Source: Corbicula japonica (lineage: Eukaryota > Mollusca > Bivalvia > Venerida > Cyrenidae). Taken from it: a stretch of 64,000 nucleotides of DNA. A model generated the notes under the pieces. That model made no database searches. It had not been told where the DNA came from and worked only from the letters and a program-made list of their open reading frames with translations. This document shows, in pieces, positions 59,029 through 64,000 of the stretch. The translations under genes were made by a program, and so were the position numbers. The stretch covers positions 10,131,484-10,195,483 of the forward strand of contig JAZAYU010000005.1 in assembly GCA_038501625.1 (NCBI GenBank), in the 5' to 3' direction. The stretch's first letter is position 1; the number at the start of each line of letters is the position of its first letter.

Positions 59029-59446
59029 GTCCTAACTATATTGAGAAGTTATGACAGTCTTGCATGAAACCCTCAAATTTTAAGGTCATCCTAACTACAG
59101 GGGCTGGTAATCAGGGGTCAGCTTTGACAGCACTTCATTATAAGCTTCACTGGCATTAAAACTGGCTTTACTGTAATAACTATTATCAAGAGATAAAAAT
59201 GAAAATGTCATCTGCCTTAAGTGTAGGGGGGTCATTATTAATAGGATTATAAAATAAGGATTAGGTATAATAATCTCATGATAACAGAGGATATGGCTTT
59301 TGGCAGCTATGAAAAATGATAAACAAATATTCATTCCTGTCACTCATGAAATATCATAGAATAACTGTCATGTATACAATCTGTTACAAGGGATATAGAT
59401 CTGGTAGACATCATGAATTCATGGTCTTTTCCATGTTCTTCTTTAA

Positions 59447-59653
59447 TATTTAACCAGAAGATTAAAACACTACTCCGTCAGACACGAACAACAAATGTAG
59501 ATCCAGATCAGACTGCATGTCCATGCAGTCTGTTAGGATCTACACTTAAGGATGAACACAAACATTGTAGATCAAGATCAGAAAACACAGAATGTTTCAG
59601 CTGATCTGGATCTACACAGATCACCCAAGTTATAAAAAATTCTAAAAGCTTAA
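59447..59653. mobile_element. Family A MITE, diverged ends
   Basis: Both palindromes are good (AATGTAGATCCAGATCAGAC; CAGCTGATCTGGATCTACAC) but the terminal repeats are barely recognisable; TTAA closes the right side. Confidence 0.6.
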
Positions 59654-61469
59654 AGAGTTTTGAATATGTATATAAATGGAAATAGTCCTTGATTCACTTG
59701 ATATGAAAAGTGTTGATAAGCTTTTTGTACTTGATACATGTGTCTACGAAAAGTATTAAAGTCTATTTAATTGTGGTATGCATGAAAGGAATTTCAGTTT
59801 TGATTATATTTATAGCGATTGCATACTTTTGGGCAGAAAGGAAAACCACAGATGTCTAGTGGGATGGATTGATTATCATTTTATTTATAATCGTATAAAT
59901 CGTATCACTAAAAGGGATGACAAGATCTCCTCTTTTATTGGGCAAAAACAAGATACCTGTGCATGTGTTAAATGCAATTTAGTCCTTCTAATATACATTT
60001 ATTTGCTGCGCAGATGTCTGTTTTGAATAATGGAATGATTATGCACTTTTCAATAGCTGTGACGATATTTGAGTCTGAATTTTAATGATATGATAAAATG
60101 ACACAGACATATGTCAGATCACAAGACGTCTGGTTTGTTTATGTTTTTAATTAAAGTGATAGATCATTCTCCTAAACTAGAGATGGAACTGCAGAGGCTA
60201 GATTTTTAGGACCTGTATTAAACATTTTGCCCCAATTCCTGAAACTACTGTCAGTATTGTGATCATCATTTAACCCCAATTCCAGAAACTACTGTCAGTA
60301 TTGTGAGCTTCATTTAACCCCAATCCTTCATGAATAGTCTTATCCTTCCAGAATAGCAGATGTTGAAGGGATTGTTACATAGTATGTTGAAATCAACCAC
60401 ATTTTCGTCATTTATCAAAAAGAAAATAGTTTGACTTGCTTTGATGAGGCAGTTATGACAGATTTAGTATTACTTAAATACTTTAATTGTAGTATCACTG
60501 ATACAGCAAGACACAGACTATACCTGGAGAATATTTAGGTTGATCTGATATTTTGGGGTTTACAAATGAAAGACTTTTGTGCAAAAATCATAAAATATTG
60601 CATTTAATTTTACTCCGCTAATTACAATATTCAAATCATTATAAACCGAGAGGTGAAGCAAAAAGGTTCTCCATGCATCTTAATTTCATATCTCTTTCAC
60701 CCCACGAAATAAGTTACAATATTTTTTTAATAATTGATTACCTTCTATGTATTAAATGTATTAAATTTTTTGAGATCAAGCAAAGCACAGCATTTGACAC
60801 ATTTGCAACATCAACTGCCTGATCACCCTCCGATCAACACTGTTTGCTATTTGGTAAATAAATTTAGTTGAATTTTTCTAAAACAATGAACAATTAATGG
60901 ACTGGGTCAAATTGAACAAGCTGCGAGTGGGTTACATTCATGAATCAGGTGAAAGGTTAAATGTAATATAAAACTATGAAATCTCACATGAAAAAACACA
61001 CAATACCATGCTTTACCTCATTAAAATATTTCTCAAGTTTACTGATCAATAATTAAAATTGACATATTAAAAAAATATCAGTAACTTTCAGAGTCGATGC
61101 ATGATTAGTGATGTCAATATTGATTCATGCTATTTTAATTTATGTTTCAGTTCACCCCTTGGCGAGTAAATTCTTTCCACTCCTACGGTTTCAGTACTAC
61201 TCACTTGAATTTGGCAAGGAAATTGATATGATATGAAATAATTTTTAATATAATTATATCAGTGACAAATGAGGATCGGTTATTTACAGAATTTGGAGTG
61301 TCATTGCCTTGCATATTATAAGTGGTATGCTTTCTCCTAATATAGCCAAGTCTCAGTTTAACACAGACTAGCTTCATGTAAAGGAAATTTTAACCGATTT
61401 TCGAAGAAGTTTTGCAGTCTTCTGAGCTAGCTCCTTCAAGAAACTTCTTTGGCCTAAGGTCATAAACCT
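59654..61469. other. Mostly featureless stretch
   Basis: One tandem duplication (60230-60327) and a weak family A trace near 60812-60870 (CCTGATCACCCTCCGATCAA). No exon recognised. Confidence 0.4.
60230..60327 (+). repeat. 44-base tandem duplication
   Basis: CCCCAATTCCWGAAACTACT and GTCAGTATTGTGA occur at 60230 and 60274; a partial third CCCCAATCC starts at 60318. Confidence 0.85.
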
Positions 61470-61474
61470 ATTCG

Positions 61475-61620
61475 CTTTCTTGTCAGAAACAACCTAATAA
61501 ATGATTAAAATAAAAAACCGAACAGTGCTGATCCTGATCAGATGGCTCAGATGTGCCAGCTGATCTGGATCAACACTGGTTGCCCTACCAAAAAGGCTTG
61601 TATATGGAGAAAAAGGTTAA
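61475..61620. mobile_element. Family A MITE, right half
   Basis: CGCTTTCTTGTCAGAAACAA, spacer CCTAATAAATGATTAAAATA, complete right palindrome, TATGGAGAAAAAGG-TTAA. Confidence 0.7.
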
Positions 61621-62027
61621 GGGAGGCTTTAGGGACTATTTTGTATCACTAGGTGAATGAACCAGCATAAATTGCACTTGTAAGATGTACTGTAAAGTTG
61701 TTTTTTGAGTTCTTGATGAAGTTTCCTGGATAATTTGTGGGAAAAAATGCACACAATTGTCTGTAAAAACACTTGTTGAAGATCGATGGATAAAACATAT
61801 TTGTGAAATTCATCTGTACCAAAATAACTGGAGTTCTATCTTAGGTTTATCTTATCTGAATAACTTGAGTCTACAGACCTGAGCAGGTCAGGTTGGCCTT
61901 TGAAAGTTGTGATTTCTTTATGGAGCAATATAAATGTTCAGACCTCTTTATCAACAGGTTCCTTTCAGGATAACATTTGCTTATTAGACAATTTAACAGT
62001 TCTAACCATTATTCCATATAATACATT

Positions 62028-62263
62028 TATACCCTTTACTCTATATACAGCTGACCTTGGCCCAAGATCATAAAACTAAGTTTTGAGATCAGTCTCAAAT
62101 CTCAAGCATCTGATTGGCTGAAATGGCGACTGGTCGCCATTTCAGCCAATCAGATGCTTGAGATTTGAGACTGATCTCCAGATTTAGTTTTATGATCTTG
62201 GACACAGGACCTACACTGTTCATCTCGGCCATACAAGTTTTAGATATGGGGCACAGTGTTTAA
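62028..62263. mobile_element. Family A remnant hosting a family P element
   Basis: TACCCTTTACTCTATATACA and CAGCTGACC at the left; AGGACCTACACTG, GATATGGGGCACAGTG and TTAA at the right of P. Confidence 0.55.
62059..62206. mobile_element. Family P palindromic element (GATCTTGG subfamily), near intact
   Basis: Left GGCCCAAGATCATAAAAC, right GTTTTATGATCTTGGACAC; both arms carry GATCAGTCTC/GAGACTGATC instead of the common ACCAGTCTC. Centre GGCGACTGGTCGCC. Confidence 0.88.
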
Positions 62264-62799
62264 TGATATCATATTGTATGCTTATTTTTAAATATTTTAC
62301 CTACTTCTTGAACCATCACTATCAGACCTTTGGTTTCTTGGACCCCTTTCAATTATTATTTTCTTCATTAGTTCAATATACATTATTTACAATTGACTTC
62401 CACTTGCAGTCAAAAATTAATTGCGACTTTATCAAAAAAGCCACAAAAGGAATAAAACCACAAGTTCTAGTAACATGAGTGCCTGCTTTCCGGAAAGTCC
62501 AACCATCAAGTAGGTTCATTGGCAATTGAATTTGGACTTTAGAATATGCACCCAGCAGCTGGGGATGTTTCCTGACCAAGGGTTATTATCACTCCATGAT
62601 TGAATGTTTTCACCTCCCCGATAAAATATTATCACATGATTATTTTCATCTGTCTGTATTGATGCTGAGGATTTGACAGTGACAATAGAGGTGAAAATTG
62701 CACACATAGTTTCTGCCAACACAAGAGTTGTGAAGACAATGAAATTAATGCAAATAATGTTGTTTAGATGAATTACTTTCATTTATCAGCTAGGAAAAA

Positions 62800-62985
62800 G
62801 TGCATGCATTATACCCAGATCAGTCTCCTGGTGCCAAGGTTATAAAGCTGAGATTAGAAATCAGTCTCAAATCTCAAGCATCTGATTGGCTGAAATGGCG
62901 ACCAGATTTGAGATTTGAGACTGGTTTCCATGCTCAGTTTTATAACCTTGGACACTGGTCTGGGTCTACACTCAAAACTGCCCCA
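62800..62985. repeat. Family A remnant hosting a family P element
   Basis: CCCAGATCAGTCTCCTGG before and TCTGGGTCTACACTC after the P element. Confidence 0.45.
62830..62956. mobile_element. Family P element, right arm core deleted
   Basis: Left arm complete to GAAATGGCGACCAG; right arm resumes at ATTTGAGATTTGAGACTGG and ends ATAACCTTGGACACTG. Confidence 0.8.
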
Positions 62986-63086
62986 TATTTGATCAGTTAA
63001 TATGAAATATCCAACAGAACAATAAATAGATTAATAAATTATGTCTCCCACCACGTAGTGGTGTGGGAGACATTTTGATTTGCTCC

Positions 63087-63089
<3 letters not shown>

Positions 63090-63142
<53 letters not shown>

Positions 63143-63150
63143 CGTCTGTC
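63090..63150 (+). repeat. (TCTG)n microsatellite
   Basis: About a dozen uninterrupted CTGT units, then TCCGTCCG. Confidence 0.95.
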
Positions 63151-64000
63151 ACACTTGTCCGCTCTCTAAGTCAAACAGTTTTCATCGGATCATCACCAAA
63201 CTTCATCAAAATGTTAGTGGCCATAATATCTCGATCAAGTTCGATAACCAGCCATATTGCCCAAGGAATCTCAGAATTATGGCCCTTTTGGTCATTTTGA
63301 AACTTAAAAGGTGCTTGAGTGAGACCGAATGGCATACTGTTAAATCCGTCCGTCTGTCACACTTGTCCGCTCTCTAAGTCAAACAGTTTTCATCGGATCA
63401 TCACCAAACTTCATCAAAATGTTAGTGGCCATAATATCTCGATCAAGTTCGATAACCAGCCATATTGCCCAAGGAATCTCAGAATTATGGCCCTTTTGGT
63501 CATTTTGAAACTTAAAAGGTGCTTGAGTGAGACCGAATGGCATACTGTTAAATTCTTTTTTTTTTTTTTTTTTTTTTGTCCGCTCTCTAAGTCAAACAGT
63601 TTTCATCGGATCATCACCAAACTTCATCAAAATGTTAGTGGCCATAATATCTCGATCAAGTTCGATAACCAGCCATATTGCCCAAGGAATCTCAGAATTA
63701 TTGCCCTTGAATTATCAAAAATAAGTTGTTTGAGGCTTGTCCACTCTGTAACTTGAACAGTTATCATCTGATCTTCACCATACTTTATGAAAATGTTTGT
63801 GGCCATAATATCTCGGCCAAGTTCGATAACCAGCCGTATTGCCCCAGTCATGTCGGATTTATGGCCCTTGAATTATCCAAAATTGGCTGTTTAAGCCTTG
63901 TCTGCTATGTAACTGAAATATTCATCAACTGATTTTCAATTAACATTATGATAATGTGTGTGGCCTTAATATCTTGGCCAAGTTCGAAAACCAGCCACTT
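63140..64000 (+). repeat. Tandem core repeats, 160-213 base spacing
   Basis: Units start at 63161, 63369, 63582, 63742 and about 63904. The first two (63138-63345 and 63346-63553) look identical over about 208 bases; the third is preceded by a T run of about 24. Later units are 160 bases and more diverged. Confidence 0.85.

Larger units (their letters stand above)
63042..64000 (+). mobile_element. Helentron/pearl-like element, right end outside the window
   Basis: It starts with a near-perfect hairpin (ATGTCTCCCACCACG / TAGTGGTGTGGGAGACAT), followed by a (TCTG)n/(TCCG)n microsatellite and tandem core units related to those of family H (CTCTCTAAGTCAAACAGTTT; CATAATATCTCGATCAAGTT). The predicted 3' inverse of the hairpin arm would lie beyond 64000. 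Confidence 0.6.

Noticed and set aside
63063..63932. ORFs up to 145 codons at the right edge
   Set aside because: They read through the microsatellite, poly-T and core repeats; low-complexity Cys-Leu-Ser and Phe runs, not proteins.
1..64000. Integrated virus or autonomous retrotransposon
   Set aside because: No reverse transcriptase, integrase, capsid or transposase motif was seen in any frame; all elements found are short and non-coding.

Overview
The window looks like non-model animal DNA, most likely from a bivalve mollusc. It is AT-rich, nearly free of coding sequence and crowded with short non-autonomous transposons. It also holds elements with a hairpin head, a (TCYG)n microsatellite and tandem core repeats, a layout known from bivalve genomes (pearl elements, Helentron-derived elements). 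The bivalve assignment is inference; no ribosomal or mitochondrial marker is present.

One gene is supported, on the + strand. The exon at 44576-44869 encodes a complete SH3 domain of the Cas scaffold family (p130Cas/BCAR1, NEDD9, EFS). A candidate first exon lies at about 21485-21720. It has an optimal start context (ACCATGG), five codons and a CAG|GTAAGA donor. Its phase (0) matches the SH3 exon, and vertebrate Cas genes also encode only a few residues ahead of the SH3 domain. If both exons belong together, 1-21.4 kb is 5' flank, 21721-44575 is a 22.9-kb first intron, and 44870-64000 is the start of a second intron. The YxxP substrate domain and the C-terminal domains would lie beyond the right edge.

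The rest is a layered transposon landscape. Family A is a TTAA-flanked, piggyBac-type MITE (CCCTTTCCTCCATA termini, about 240 bp, each half itself a palindrome), with about fifty full, short or decayed copies. Family P is a foldback element of about 145 bp with arms that pair almost perfectly (AAGGTTATAAAACTGAG ends, CCAAT motifs near the centre), with about two dozen copies; many sit inside family A copies at CTGATC sites. Family C (about 150 bp, CAGRGG-type ends) has six copies, one next to the SH3 exon. Family D is a Tc1/mariner-type MITE (TA-CAGT ends) with two copies, both carrying an A insertion at a TTAA. Families G and H, plus an element at the right edge, resemble non-autonomous Helentrons; one G and one H copy have inserted at the same place inside two different A copies. 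A separate 1.47-kb element with terminal inverted repeats occupies 25485-26949.

Relative insertion order from nesting: D, then A, then P, C, G and H. Repeat-poor stretches at 37.7-40.5 kb and 51.1-54.7 kb hold nothing recognisable. No CRISPR, prokaryotic operon or intact transposase gene was seen.
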